Source of the DNA: Zoroaster sp. YZ-2022
Lineage: Eukaryota; Echinodermata; Asteroidea; Forcipulatida; Zoroasteridae
Reading direction: 5' to 3'
Length of the DNA: 64,000 nucleotides
NCBI GenBank assembly: GCA_029582265.1
Contig: CM055831.1
Span: forward strand, 22,706,682 to 22,770,681
The notes beneath the pieces were generated by a model. That model searched no databases. It saw nothing but the letters and a program-made list of their open reading frames with translations, and was not told where the DNA came from. This document shows positions 11,282 through 22,735 of this stretch, in pieces. The translations under genes were made by a program, and so were the position numbers. The stretch's first letter is position 1, and every line of letters starts with the position of its first letter.

Positions 11282-12464
11282 TAGTAAGAAGGAAACTAAC
11301 TTACGTGAAAAATTCAGCTCATTTTCTAATAAAAACTGCATTGCCTTCATAATAGTTTACAAAAAGAGCGCACTTTGTTAACTAAATTCGTTAGATTATT
11401 TGTGTCATAATAATTTCCAGACCTGCTATACATTGGTATCATATTAAGAATTGATTTGTTTTGCTATTGAGGGGTTCCAAATGTTCCTACTAAAAACTAA
11501 TAGCTCTATTTGCATGGCTATAATTATAAGATACAAGGCTTTGCATTGTGGAGTATTGATAAAGTTTCCGTTTGCGGTAACACCATGTGTTTATCTCAAC
11601 TATCTCTAAGTGAGGTACAGGTTCTGAAAGAACCTTATCGGACAACTCGTATCTCAACTGTCGCTAAGTGAGAATGCGGTTCGGGGAGAAACATGGCGTC
11701 TTCGATTAATAATAGTGTGCTATAATCATCGTCAGAAACGATATGCATGAATATACATTAAATATATATTTATTTTCAAGTCACTGGAATGAGCATTTAG
11801 TGGAAATTTTATGCTAACTGGATTATAGCTAATGTTCTTTTTAGAAAGGAAAACAAATATTTTGAAATAAGCTACGTTTATAACAAAATACTGGTTAAAA
11901 CCTTGGTTTAATAAATAAGTGCCGAAATGATTTTATGACTGGACCAGTCATACATTCATTTCAGGACATATTATAAAACCATGCTCAGTCTCACGAGTAA
12001 TTTGTGAACGATACACTTGTATCGTATTTGTTTTTACTTTCCACAAGCAAATTACCAACGTTCCAAGAAAAATTAGAACATTCCGGTAAAACAGCAAAAA
12101 GCAAGGGAAATACCGTCTTTAAGCAAAATGTTATAAGAATGTCAAACACATCTAAAGTCATAGACTTCTTCAATCTGTATATATATTTGTCCTGGATTAT
12201 TTCATTACATTTTGCCCAGCTTATTTGAATTTGCCTATAAATGCTGAAACTTGTTCGTGTTGTAAAAACTTCGATTTCCCCTCGATCAACTCCAAATATT
12301 TATATTAGATTCAGTTAGTGCATAATTGGCATATTAAAAAAAAAAAAAAAAGTATTTTGAGGATATTTTTGAGTTAAGCTTCCGTGCTTCTCTGATTGGT
12401 CGCATTTTAAATTTGGTATTTTTGCTATGATTTTTGTTGATTTCTGTTATTGTTTTCCGGTTTT

Positions 12465-13277
12465 CTAATTTTCGTACAACAGGAAACCAGTAAATGAAGT
12501 GTAATGAGAATTGGTACTATACACATCACCCGATGCAGTTACGTACACACGATCTCCCTGCTGCAGCAAAACAACCGCACTGTTGCTCACTTGTTTATGC
12601 CCAGTCCCGCTCGCCTGTGCACTAACAATGTATTGATCATTCTTCATCAAACGAACATACAACGCAGATGAAGTGCTTATTTTAAGGAATGAAAACATAA
12701 ATACGTATGTCCCAGAGACATTACACGTGAACGTGCCGGTGGACAGGTCAAAGTCTGTCCCTGCCTCTATAAAGATTGTATCTTCAAATGGAAAAGGTAC
12801 AGAGATGGATGAAGAGCTTAAAGTGGTTTTTCTCACCGCAGTGAATGCAGGACGTCTTGCACGTATTCCCGATTCCCCATTTTGTCCCTGCAGCCCAGCT
12901 GGTCCGGGGACCCCCCTCTCTCCCTTCAAACCAGCCAGCCCAGGCAATCCTCGAGGTCCTTGTTTCCCTGGCTGACCGACACCTTGCTCTCCCTCGGGGC
13001 CACGTTCTCCTGTAGCACCTGGTTCACCCATCAATCCGTCTGATCCCATGTCTCCCTTCACACCAGGTACGCCAACACCAGGAGACCCCGCATCTCCCTT
13101 GGGCCCGATGGGTCCGTAGGGTCCATGGTTTCCGGGTATCCCAGGCGTTCCTGGAATTCCAGCGGGAATGGAGCAACATGAATGACAAGATACTTCCTGT
13201 TCCGGTTGTGCTGTAGCCAACACCACCTTTACGTAAATCAGAGCCAAAACCAGGATAGTAGTAATTGTCACCTGCAT
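12465..13277 (-). CDS. Secreted collagen-like C1q-domain protein, copy B
   Basis: 270 residues with the same plan as copy A: signal peptide, cysteine cluster (a Ser-Cys-His-Ser-Cys-Cys pattern around residue 31-35), about 33 collagen triplets and a C1q head. Against copy A the changes are concentrated at the stalk-head junction (residues about 133-160) and in exposed-looking head segments (the YAS to QAS site near 221, and about 255-258). Much of the stalk is unchanged, apart from single substitutions such as K95E. The ATG again follows a splice acceptor. No frameshift or stop is present, so this copy looks functional. Confidence 0.9.
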   Translation of the reverse strand: MQVTITTILVLALIYVKVVLATAQPEQEVSCHSCCSIPAGIPGTPGIPGNHGPYGPIGPKGDAGSPGVGVPGVKGDMGSDGLMGEPGATGERGPEGEQGVGQPGKQGPRGLPGLAGLKGERGVPGPAGLQGQNGESGIRARRPAFTAVRKTTLSSSSISVPFPFEDTIFIEAGTDFDLSTGTFTCNVSGTYVFMFSFLKISTSSALYVRLMKNDQYIVSAQASGTGHKQVSNSAVVLLQQGDRVYVTASGDVYSTNSHYTSFTGFLLYEN

Positions 13278-14209
13278 CTAAATAAGAATTATAAAATCAA
13301 CGATTTCATAAATATGAAAGCAAAATATAAAAGAGATGTTGCATACATGAAACAATGTTGTTAGATTCGGATGCACTGACACTGAATTTGGTTGGTCTGA
13401 TTTCAGAAAATATGAAATAAATTACTATATTTTCCCGAAATGAACAGTTGATACGGTACATAAGTATGGATGTACATACATACTTTATATTAAACCAATA
13501 TAAATTATTAAATGGTAATTGCACCTTTGATATAATTTGATCCATTATAAAAGTTTCCATATTTTTCGTAAGCGACGGACCGATCAGATTTCATTGATTT
13601 TGAAAGTCTGGTTCATCTGCGTACTGGAATTCTTTAGAACAGTAAGTTCGCACAAAAGCCGAATGTGAACCCAAAAACAACAACATATAATTCAATATTT
13701 TCTGAATTACCTATAGACCTATATTAAGTGGGGAAATTGTTCTGGAAAAAAGTCTTCAAAATTAAATAAATATATATTTCTTACCAAGGGCGGAGGGGGG
13801 GGGAGTGTGAGAAAGTTTGAAGGGGGATAGGCCGTGGAAGAAAACACGAAAAATCACCAAACGGGATGGGGATAGGCGTGAAAAATCCCCTCCCCACAAA
13901 AAAATATAATAATAATCATCTTAGGAACAAAATCCACAAGCCTGCTTCGATGTTTTTTTTGGGGTGGATTTATTTGCTGACTGAGGCTCTTAATGCCGAC
14001 TGAGAACACATATTTACACGTTTATAATGTATGCTCACGAAATTGACAAACCTATTACATTTTTCAACTAAGCATTGTGCAATACCACTGGGATCCAAAC
14101 CTTATGATATTATTATGACAAATATAAGCCTATTTGATTAGTTTCGTATGCTATGGCCAAATTTATTGAATATTGAATTTCAAATAGTTAGTTCTTAGAA
14201 AGCACTTAC
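13278..14209 (-). other. 5' UTR intron of C1q copy B
   Basis: Donor CCAAG|GTAAGTGC at 14210/14209 and acceptor TTATTTAG at 13278, as in copy A. Length differs slightly through small indels, including about 33 extra bases near 13670. Confidence 0.7.
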
Positions 14210-14405
14210 CTTGGTATGTCGTTCTTGGTTGTATCCTTAATCAGTCACGGTGTATAGAAGTTATGAGCTGTGCGGCAGGTAGCTACGCCTTTTATCTTCT
14301 CTTAAATGTCGATAACAGTGACCCAAAAGTGTTCGGCCTAGATTGTGATTTGCCATCACGCGATGTCAATCACACATCACGTGATGATTATCACCGACCT
14401 AGTGG
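14210..14405 (-). promoter_or_regulatory. First exon, TATA-like box and E-box block of C1q copy B
   Basis: Same layout as copy A: non-coding exon up from 14210, TATA-like GATAAAAGG at about 14288-14296 and the palindrome TCACGTGA at 14377-14384. Confidence 0.5.
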
Positions 14406-14509
14406 CAGTGACTATTTCTTATTGGTGGCTTAGGATATATGCAACTAAAAGCATTGTAATATACCACTTCATGTTTTTATTTATTTATTTAATTTAAATG
14501 GTGATGTTT

Positions 14510-14801
14510 AATATGGGCATGCGCAGATTCACATAGTATGCCTGTAGCCAAGAGTTGGTGGATGTATGCATATGTTTGACAGGGGCATGCACAGATTAGA
14601 TTCACACAGTACGCCTGTAGCCAAGAGTTGGTGGATGTATGCATATGTTTGATATGGGCACGCACAGATTAGATTCACACAGTACGCCTGTAGCCAAGAG
14701 TTGGTGGATGTATGCATATGTTTGATATGGGCACGCACAGATTAGATTCACACAGTATGCCTGTAGCCAAGAGTTGGTGGATGTATGCGTATGTTTGACA
14801 G
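14510..14801. repeat. 73-bp minisatellite upstream of C1q copy B, part 1
   Basis: About four units of the same 73-bp repeat as copy A, several with GATATGGGCACGCACAG in place of GACAGGGGCATGCACAG. The array is interrupted at 14801 and resumes at 15734. Confidence 0.93.
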
Positions 14802-15733
14802 CAGTGGCGCACCCAAGGGGGGGGGGCTTGGGGGGATCGAGCCCCCCCCCCCAAGGACCCGCTGATGTTTTATTTATTTTTTAAAGAAGGAGCCAGGAAA
14901 GAGAGCAAAATCTGAGCCCAAGTCTTGTCTACAGAGGAGTTCGGCAAGGAGTATAGGGCAGTGGTACAAGGGATGGGGACTCAGGAGACTCAAGCTCCCC
15001 TCCAAAAGTTTTCCATTTATTCCACTCACTATTATATTTTACGGCGTTGCGTATGCATGTGCATGTAAGCTTGAAGGGCCACTAGTATATATAACAAGCA
15101 TTTTTACACATTCTCCCCACTCCCCTGCCATGGTGCACCCTGATCAGGGAGCAGCTTTACTTAATTTTATTTTCATTTTCTGTTGTCCGTTTCTCTTGTT
15201 GAGGTCGTTGACTCTCGTTGAGGTTACTCGTAAAATTTAAACACGCCCGCATTATAATCAACTCCTTTCCAGTTTGTACACAATGGCCCAGGATTGGGTT
15301 TTAATTTACAAAGATTATGTGACACTCTTTTAGCAAACACCGATTGGATAATATTGGGATTTGGTTTCCGCCAAATTCGTGTTTGAAAAATTTAGCTCCG
15401 CCCGGAATGATCACAAACTTTACGTCCACGCAATGAAAGTATTTAACTATAGAAATCTTGCAGACGAAACAAGCTCAAGTTCTTTACATCAAGAGGAGGA
15501 AATTATATGGAAGGTAAAACCCTACGAGTCCGAATCATGCCATAATGTCTTTTTATGACTAGAAACCACCAGGAAACATTTAACATGTGCCGTAGGTTCA
15601 CTGACGAGCACGACTAGGGACATGGCTGCAGCCGCGCCAGCGGTTATGGTTTGGGTCAGCCATGTCTCTCCCCATATTGGATTTCAAATAAAAATATTTT
15701 GAGCCCCCCAATCAAATCCTGGGTGCGCCACTG
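14802..15733. mobile_element. hAT-type non-autonomous element with 8-bp target duplication
   Basis: A 932-bp insertion with inverted ends CAGTGGCGCACCCAAG and CTGGGTGCGCCACTG. The exact 8-bp direct repeat TTTGACAG flanks it (14794-14801 and 15734-15741). CAGTGGC ends plus an 8-bp duplication are typical of hAT. An open frame at 15361-15558 inside it is unassigned. It is a different family from the insert in copy A. Confidence 0.9.
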
Positions 15734-15975
15734 TTTGACAGGGGCATGCACAGATTAGATTCACACAGTACGCCTGTAGCCAAGAGTCGGTGGATGTATG
15801 CATATGTTTGACAGGGGCATGCACATATTAGATTCACACAGTATGCCTGTAGCCAAGAGTCGGTGGATGTATGCGTATGTTTGACAGGGGCATGCACAGA
15901 TTAGATTCACACAGTATGCCTGTAGCCACAAGTTGGTGGATGTATGCGTATGTTTGATAGTATGCCTATAGCCAA
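15734..15975. repeat. 73-bp minisatellite upstream of C1q copy B, part 2
   Basis: About three units after the hAT element, ending at a shortened unit GATAGTATGCCTATAGCC near 15960. Confidence 0.93.
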
Positions 15976-16015
15976 GAATAATTCCTATTTTACAAAGTAG
16001 GCCCCTTACGCCTAG

Positions 16016-17520
16016 GCCTATGTACGGATTCGATAAACAAGGGCGGAGGATCTATGGGGAAAATGGGCCAATGGCCCCAACAAACCTTTTTCCAAAGCCA
16101 CCGCCCCAAAACATTTATATATACATAAATATTTAAAGTAGACATAGTCAAGTTTACCAAAAAATCCGCCAGTACATGGGGATTTTTTAAATATTTTGTA
16201 TGATATCCAATTATACATGTCACTCACAATATATTTGCTTTCTTGGGATTGGTTCAATGAAAGCACATGCAGCTGTTTCGTTCTTGGGAGGCGGAGCTAA
16301 ATGTACATGTCTTATACACATCTAGGTTCAGTGCTCAATAAATTGGCACTTGATCAAGTTTAAACGATATAGAAAGTATGGTTAACTTTTGATACTATTA
16401 CGGAAACTAATTCTCTGTTGGTTTAGTGATAACAGACTATGAAGAATCGTTAACAGAGACTAAATTCAATGTTTTTTCAATTTCGTTTTAGTAATCTCGA
16501 ACGTTTGGCACTATTACAGAATCTAATTATCTGTTGGTTCAGTGATAACATTTCATTTATTCTTCCCAAAAGCCTCAAATTAATGACAAAACCAATACTT
16601 CCACCTTCAGACACAAGGAAGTAAATGTATTTGTTTGTTTTTATAAACACTGTTATCGTTAAATGCCGAGGGCTTTCAGCTGCTTTAAAGGACTCCAGAT
16701 GGTCCCGGATTTAACACATACGATAGAACTACCAAAACTGATTGGAAAAACTCAAGCTAATGTATTATTTCGTTGCCTTGAATTTTGTTACAAAATATCA
16801 AAAGGTTTTTCATATCGAGGGAGTTTTCTATGGTTAGGATTGTGTATCGTCTATAGACCGTTTCAACAACTTATGTGTGACAAGCTTTGACCAAGGCAGC
16901 GGCTGTCTAACCGCGTGCCGCGCTCGTCGGACGCCGTGTGCATTCGTTCTTTTGAGGTGGAGCCATGGGCGGCGATCCTGGGGAGTGGGGTACGGGGGAA
17001 ATGTCCGAGGTGACACTAATAATAATGCCCCCTCAATATTTTTGCCCTGTGCATATTATTTTGTAAAATTACTACGACGTAATATACCATTAATATACGA
17101 TTAAAATGCATCAGAATGCGTTTGAGAGTATAATTCAAACATTTCTCCCAATGAATATTTACAAACAGCAATGCTTTGTGATTTTGTTGGTGATACCAGC
17201 GGCGGTAATGGGGCAATGCGCCCTCTACGTGCGCCGCGATCGTATACAAATATCCCATTCATTAAAAAAAATCCCGTTTGGTAAGCTGCGCCCCTGTGAA
17301 GGCCTTCGGAAAATCAAAGATGTCATTATTTTAACATGTATGAATCGATTGGTCCGTTTAGAAAACTCAAAAAATTCAGCAAATTTCATCCGAATCCGTT
17401 GATAACTTTTTGAGACATCTTGTACAGAAGTAGGCCTACACACACAAACACACATACGGAAGTGAATGTATTATCTCCGCCCAACTTAATAAAATAATTA
17501 GGTAATAATAGGTTTTAGTG
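16016..17520. other. Intergenic DNA between duplication copies B and C; no gene seen
   Basis: Includes diverged blocks shared with copies A and C (16270-16320, 16895-16990). Open frames of 60-98 codons overlap on both strands and are not conserved between copies. Confidence 0.55.
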
Positions 17521-18246
17521 GCAATTTTTATGTTAATCGGATCACAGCAAATTTCCTTTATGAAAGGACAAACAAATATTTTGAAATGAGCTAGGCTTAT
17601 GTCACAAAACAAAACAATGGTTAGAAACTTGGTTTAATAGTTTGGTTAAATTAAGTGCCCAGATGATTTTACTGACGGGACCAGCCATAAACATATTTTG
17701 GAGCATATTATGCTTCTCGTGAGGATTTTGTGAACAAATGTTAAAGTAACTATTCACTTGTTTTTACTTTCCTCAAGTAAAATAGCAACGTTCTGACAAC
17801 AACAAAAGAAAATTCTGGTAAAATAGCAAGAAAACAATGGTAATTCATCAAGGATACTGTTATAAGAATGTCAAATACGTTTAAAAACGCGTGAAAACGT
17901 TGTCAACCAAGACACTATTCCCTCGGTACAGTTTTTGTTATCAGTTAAATTATAAACTTCTCATTAAATCTATTTATATTACTCCTGGATTATTTCAAAC
18001 TATCTTCATTTCATTTTGCCTGTTTATTTGAATTTGCCTATAAATGCTGAAATTTGTTCATGTTGCAAAGGCTTCGATTTTTCTTCGATCAACTTAAAAT
18101 ATTCTATTAGATTTAGTTAGGGCATAGGCCTAATTGCCATATTCAAAACCGTGTTTTAGGAGTAATGTTTACTTTAAGCTTCCGTACTTCCCTGATTGAT
18201 CGCAATTAAATGTTGGTATTTGTGCTAGGATTTTTGTTGATTTCTG

Positions 18247-19056
18247 TTATTGGTTTTCGAATAGAAATCCAGTAAATGAAGAGACATTGTTAGAGTCACT
18301 ATACACTTCGCTACTTGCAGTTACGTACACTTGATCTCCCTGACGCAGAAAAACAACCGCATGGCCGCTCACTTGGCGAAACCCTGACCCGGATGCATAT
18401 CCACTAACAATGTATCGACCATTCTTCTTTAGATAAACATACATCGTAGATGTACTGCTTCTTTTACAAAATGAAAACATAAATACGTATGTCCCAGAGA
18501 CATTACACGTGAACGTGCCGGTGGACAGGTCAAAGTTTGTTCCTTCCTCTATAAAGATTGTATCTTCAAAAGGAATAGGGTTGTGGTATGAAGGGTTGTG
18601 GGCGGTTTTCCTCACCGCGGTGAAGGCAGGCCGTCTTGTATGTATTCCCGATTCCCCCTTTTGTCCCTGCAGCCCAGCTGGTCCGGAGACTCCCCTCTCT
18701 CCCTTCAAACCAGCCAACCCAGGCAATCCTTGAGGCCCTTGTTTCCCTGGCTGACCGACACCTTGCTCTCCCTTCGCGCCACGTTCTCCTGTAGCACCTG
18801 GTTCACCCATCAATCCGTCTGATCCATTGTCTCCCTTCACCCCAGGTACGCCAACACCAGGAGACCCCGCATCTCCCTTGGGTCCGATGGGTCCGTAGGG
18901 TCCATGGTTTCCGGGTATCCCAGGTGTTCCTGGAATTCCAGCGGGAACGGAGCAACATGAACGACAAGACACTTCCTGTTCCGGTTGTGCTGTAGCCAAC
19001 ACCACCTTTACGTACATCAGAGCCAAAACCAGGGTAGTAGTAATTGTCACCTGCAT
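18247..19056 (-). CDS. Secreted collagen-like C1q-domain protein, copy C
   Basis: 269 residues with signal peptide, the C31/C34/C35 cluster, an intact collagen stalk and a C1q head. The stalk is close to that of copies A and B. The head differs strongly: the segment after the stalk reads KTAHNPSYHNPIPF, a cysteine appears in FMFSFCKRS (about residue 197), and the end is SFTGFLFENQ. The contrast between a conserved stalk and a changed head suggests different binding specificity (inference). The ATG follows the same acceptor. The frame is fully open. Confidence 0.9.
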   Translation of the reverse strand: MQVTITTTLVLALMYVKVVLATAQPEQEVSCRSCCSVPAGIPGTPGIPGNHGPYGPIGPKGDAGSPGVGVPGVKGDNGSDGLMGEPGATGERGAKGEQGVGQPGKQGPQGLPGLAGLKGERGVSGPAGLQGQKGESGIHTRRPAFTAVRKTAHNPSYHNPIPFEDTIFIEEGTNFDLSTGTFTCNVSGTYVFMFSFCKRSSTSTMYVYLKKNGRYIVSGYASGSGFRQVSGHAVVFLRQGDQVYVTASSEVYSDSNNVSSFTGFLFENQ

Positions 19057-20458
19057 CTAAATAAGAATTGATAAAAATGATAAAAACAACGATTTCATAA
19101 ATATTAAACAAAATATGAAAGAGATGTTGTATACACGAAACAATGTTGTTAGATTCGGATGCACTGACACTGAATTCGGTTGGTCTGATTTCAGAAAATA
19201 TATGAAATAAATTACTACATTTTCCCGCCAAGAAATATGAACAGTTGATACGGTACATAAGTATGGATGTACATACATACTTTACATTAAACCAATATAA
19301 ATATTAAATGGTAATTGCACCTTTAATATAATCTGATCTATTAAAAATTTCCATATTTTCTTGTATTTATTTAAGCGACGGACCGATCAGATTTCATTGA
19401 TTTCGCAAAGCAGAAAAACTCTTCATTTTATTTTTAAAGTCTAGTTCATCTGTGTACCTGTGACGCAGTGACCACAAATCCGCTCTTCTGGATGTTTTTA
19501 GAACAGTAAGTTCGCAACTTCGCACAAAAGCTGTTTCTTTTACAAATGCGACCTCTCGTTGCATGTTTAATGAGATCTGACTTCGCATGGAATTCGAACA
19601 TTTTTCGGGTCTTCAAAATTAAAAAAAAAGGTACATAAAATACAACGAAATGTAATTTGATATGCTTGGCCACAGTACATTTTTATCTTTACCTGAATAG
19701 ATTGTTTAATAGATTGTTTAATATTCTTACCCAACATTTGGTTGTCAGGGGACAAACAATACCAGCGATATAGTCTTGTCCAAACAATACCAGCGATATA
19801 GCCTTGTCCCATTTGTGTGTTTTGTACACAACTTTTTTTGCTAGGGTAGCCACTACGTTATTGCGCCAATATCCATTCCCATAAAGAGTATAAAGTTAAC
19901 TAAAGAGCATAAACTTAACTCTTTCCAATAACGTTATTTGCAATAATGAAAGGCGCGTCTGCAACCCCAAATACCACTGAGGTCCGCTCTTTCTGAAAAC
20001 TATATTTGTTTTTATAATTAACGCGATTTATGAGTACTGTAGTTCACAAAAGGTTACGCCCTCACCCCATTGCATAATCTGGTCTAGTTTGGTACTATTA
20101 CTATCTTAAAACCAAGTGAATTTTTATATATGAATCCTCTCAGTATCTTGTCAGGTAATTACAAATGAAGTACACACCTGTAATTAGGGCGTAGCATTAT
20201 CTTTGAAGGGGTGTGGAAGCCAATTTGACGACTGACTTCAGCGGCGGTTACAGAAGTGAAATGGGTAAAAAACTGAAATATTTACTGGATGGAGGATAGG
20301 CGTGAGAAATCATCCTATAAATTAAACATCCTGTAAAATAAACATTTTGGACGAGGCAGAGACCTTATGATATTATGTTGACAAATGTAAGCCAATTTGA
20401 ATAGTTTCGTATGCTTTGGCCAAATTTGAAATTCAATTAGTTATTAGAAAGCACTTAC
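19057..20458 (-). other. 5' UTR intron of C1q copy C
   Basis: Donor CCAAA|GTAAGTGC at 20459/20458 and acceptor TTATTTAG at 19057. At 1402 nt it is longer than in A and B. It contains a local direct repeat with core ACAATACCAGCGATATAG (about 19766-19803) and unrelated AT-rich DNA. Confidence 0.65.
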
Positions 20459-20650
20459 TTTGGTATTTCGTTCTTGGTGTCGTTGTATCTTCAATCAGTC
20501 ACGGTGTATAGAAGTTATGAGCTGTGCGGCAGGTAGGTATGCCTTTTATATTCCCCAAAGTGTTCGGCCTAGATTGTGATTTGCCATCACGCGATGTCAA
20601 TCACACATTATGTGGTGATTATCACCGACCTAGTGACCATTTCTTATTGG
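20459..20650 (-). promoter_or_regulatory. First exon and TATA box of C1q copy C; E-box lost
   Basis: The minus strand shows a perfect TATAAAAGG at about 20542-20550, upstream of the conserved leader. The upstream block is present but the TCACGTGA of copies A and B is TTATGTGG here (20608-20615). Confidence 0.5.
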
Positions 20651-20704
20651 TGGATTAGCATGTATGCAACTAAAAGCATTGTAATATACCACTGCGTGTA
20701 TTTA

Positions 20705-21020
20705 TCATGGTGATGTTTGATATGGGCATGCGCAGATTCACACAATTTGCCTACAGCCAAAAGAATAGTTGGCGGATTCGCATTAATATGCATATAAACA
20801 AAACAATCAAAAATTTAAAATTTTCGAGTGGTGTCGCCGCAACATTCTTTTACCTATCCTTTTCACCATGCAACAAATCTAAATAAGCTTATATTTAATA
20901 TGGGCATGCGCAGATTCACATAGTTTACCTACAGCTAAAAGTATAGTTGGTGGATTAACATGTATGCATATGTTTGATATGGGCATGCGCAGATTCATAT
21001 AGTTTGCCTGAAGCCAAGAG
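20705..21020. repeat. Unamplified satellite ancestor upstream of C1q copy C
   Basis: Three spaced, diverged units with GATATGGGCATGCGCAGATT occur here, not a dense 73-bp array. This appears to be the seed form from which the arrays of A and B expanded. Confidence 0.7.
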
Positions 21021-22204
21021 TATAGTTACAATTTTACTTAGTAGAGTACGCCTAGGCCTACGACACAGATTCGTTAAACAAGGGCGGATCTTGGGGGCAA
21101 ACGAGCCCATGACCCCAATAAACCTTTTTCCAAAGCCGCCACCCCCAAATCATTTACATCTATAATATACAAAATTTAAAAAGCCAGAATACGTCGCAAA
21201 CTTGGTCCTGAAAACGTTTCAGTGTATACAGAGCCGGAGACGGAGTCCATGTCATTCTCATATATAAATAACAATTACCATTCTAGTGTGCAATTCAGAT
21301 GAGTTTTCTCTGCATATTTTCCCACAAATTTCATCTCCTGGTTGCAGCGAGACAACCTCATTTATTGTAATAAACGATTTTAAAATTAAGGACCTACTTA
21401 AACGTACGAGAGCATTTATGGGAGAGACTCTGTGAATCCATGGAAAAAAAGGCTTGCACTTTTAACATGTTGAGGTAATGGGTAATGTACAATTTATAAA
21501 CGAGAGCGGTCAATCGTAGATGGAATACCTCTGCTACATGTTTTGTTATTAATCTGAACATTAAATTAAACGTTGAAGTATTAAATTAATCGATCTTTAC
21601 CGCGGCCACTTCAGATGTTGCCGCGATACCTTTTAACTTAGTCGCAATGTCCCGTCAAATAATCCCTACGCAGGGAGCCAACCTGACCTTGCGCCCATTG
21701 TCATCAGTAGACATAGTCAAGTCTACCGACAAATCTACACCATCGCAAAATGTACAATTCGCCCGAACATGCGCATTTTTTGTCTATGATATCCAATTAG
21801 ACATGTGACTCACAATCCATTTGCTTCCTTGTGATTGGTTCAATGAAATCACACCCGTTTCGTTCTTGGGAGGTGGAGCTAAATGTTCATGTCTTATACA
21901 CTTGTTTATATTACAGTGTTCAATAAAGTATGGTTAAGTTTTGACACCATCACGGAAACTAATTGTCTGTTGGTTGATTGATAACAGACTATGGGGCATC
22001 GTTAACAGAAACTAAATTCAGGTTATTTTTCCCCAATTTTGTTTTAATAACCTCGAACTTTAAACACAGAAACTAATTATCTGTTAGTTGAGTGATAACA
22101 TTTAATTTATTTGTCCCAAAAGCCTCAAATTAAAGACAAAACCGATACTTCCACCTTCAGACATAAGGAAGTAAAAGCTACTCGACGTTTCAAACAGTAT
22201 ACAC

Positions 22205-22735
22205 TGAATATTTGTGTTTGTTTATATAAAAACTGTTTATATAAAAACTGGCTTCCTGTTTCACAGACAATTGTTTTTAAACTTATGCTAATTGTTCACA
22301 AATCTTTTAATAACATTGCTCCAATTTATATTTCTGAACTGCTTAAAGTCTACACTCCATCACGCAATTTGCGCTCCAGCAACATGTCACTCCTAAAGGA
22401 ACCAACTTCAAAACGGAACTGGGGTGATAGGTCGTTTTCTGTCGCAGCTCCGAGACTCTGGAATCATCTTCCAACTAAACTCAAATCTTGTCATAGTATA
22501 ACCAGATTCAAGTCGATGCTTAAAACTCATCTTATGTCACAACTCTTCCATGATGATGTATATTTGTAATTGCATTGTAGGTACATGTATCTCGGTACAT
22601 AATTTTTTTCCCTGTGCTATCATTGTATATTGTTTGTATTAATGTTTTTTCTTTGTTTCCGCGCCTTGAGCGCCCAGCAGGGTGGATATGTGCGCGCTAC
22701 AAATCTTTATTATTATTATTATTATTATCGTTAAA
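22205..22735 (+). pseudogene. LINE reverse transcriptase C-terminal fragment and 3' tail (CR1/L2-like)
   Basis: The open frame to 22569 encodes the end of a non-LTR reverse transcriptase: a WLPV...FKLMLIVHKSFN helix, YTPSRNLRSS, then WGDRSFSVAAPRLWNHLP and FKSMLKTHL. This is the usual C-terminal pattern of CR1/L2-type LINEs. The frame has no catalytic core, so it is a 5'-truncated copy. A 14-bp local duplication lies near 22228-22250. The 3' end reads GCGCCTTGAGCGCCCAGCAG and ends in (ATT)n, matching the SINE tails at about 6138-6170 and 55400-55460. Confidence 0.85.

Larger units (their letters stand above)
11276..16015. repeat. Segmental duplication, copy B
   Basis: Nearly identical to copy A over gene, intron, promoter and upstream satellite. 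It differs by having fewer minisatellite units and a different transposon in the array. The stretch 11284-12464 shows no gene apart from the same two shadow frames as in copy A. Confidence 0.9.
17521..21060. repeat. Segmental duplication, copy C (diverged)
   Basis: Homologous to copies A and B over the downstream flank, gene, intron, promoter and a few satellite units, but with many substitutions and indels. The unit continues with blocks to about 23345. Copy C split from the others before A and B separated. Confidence 0.8.
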
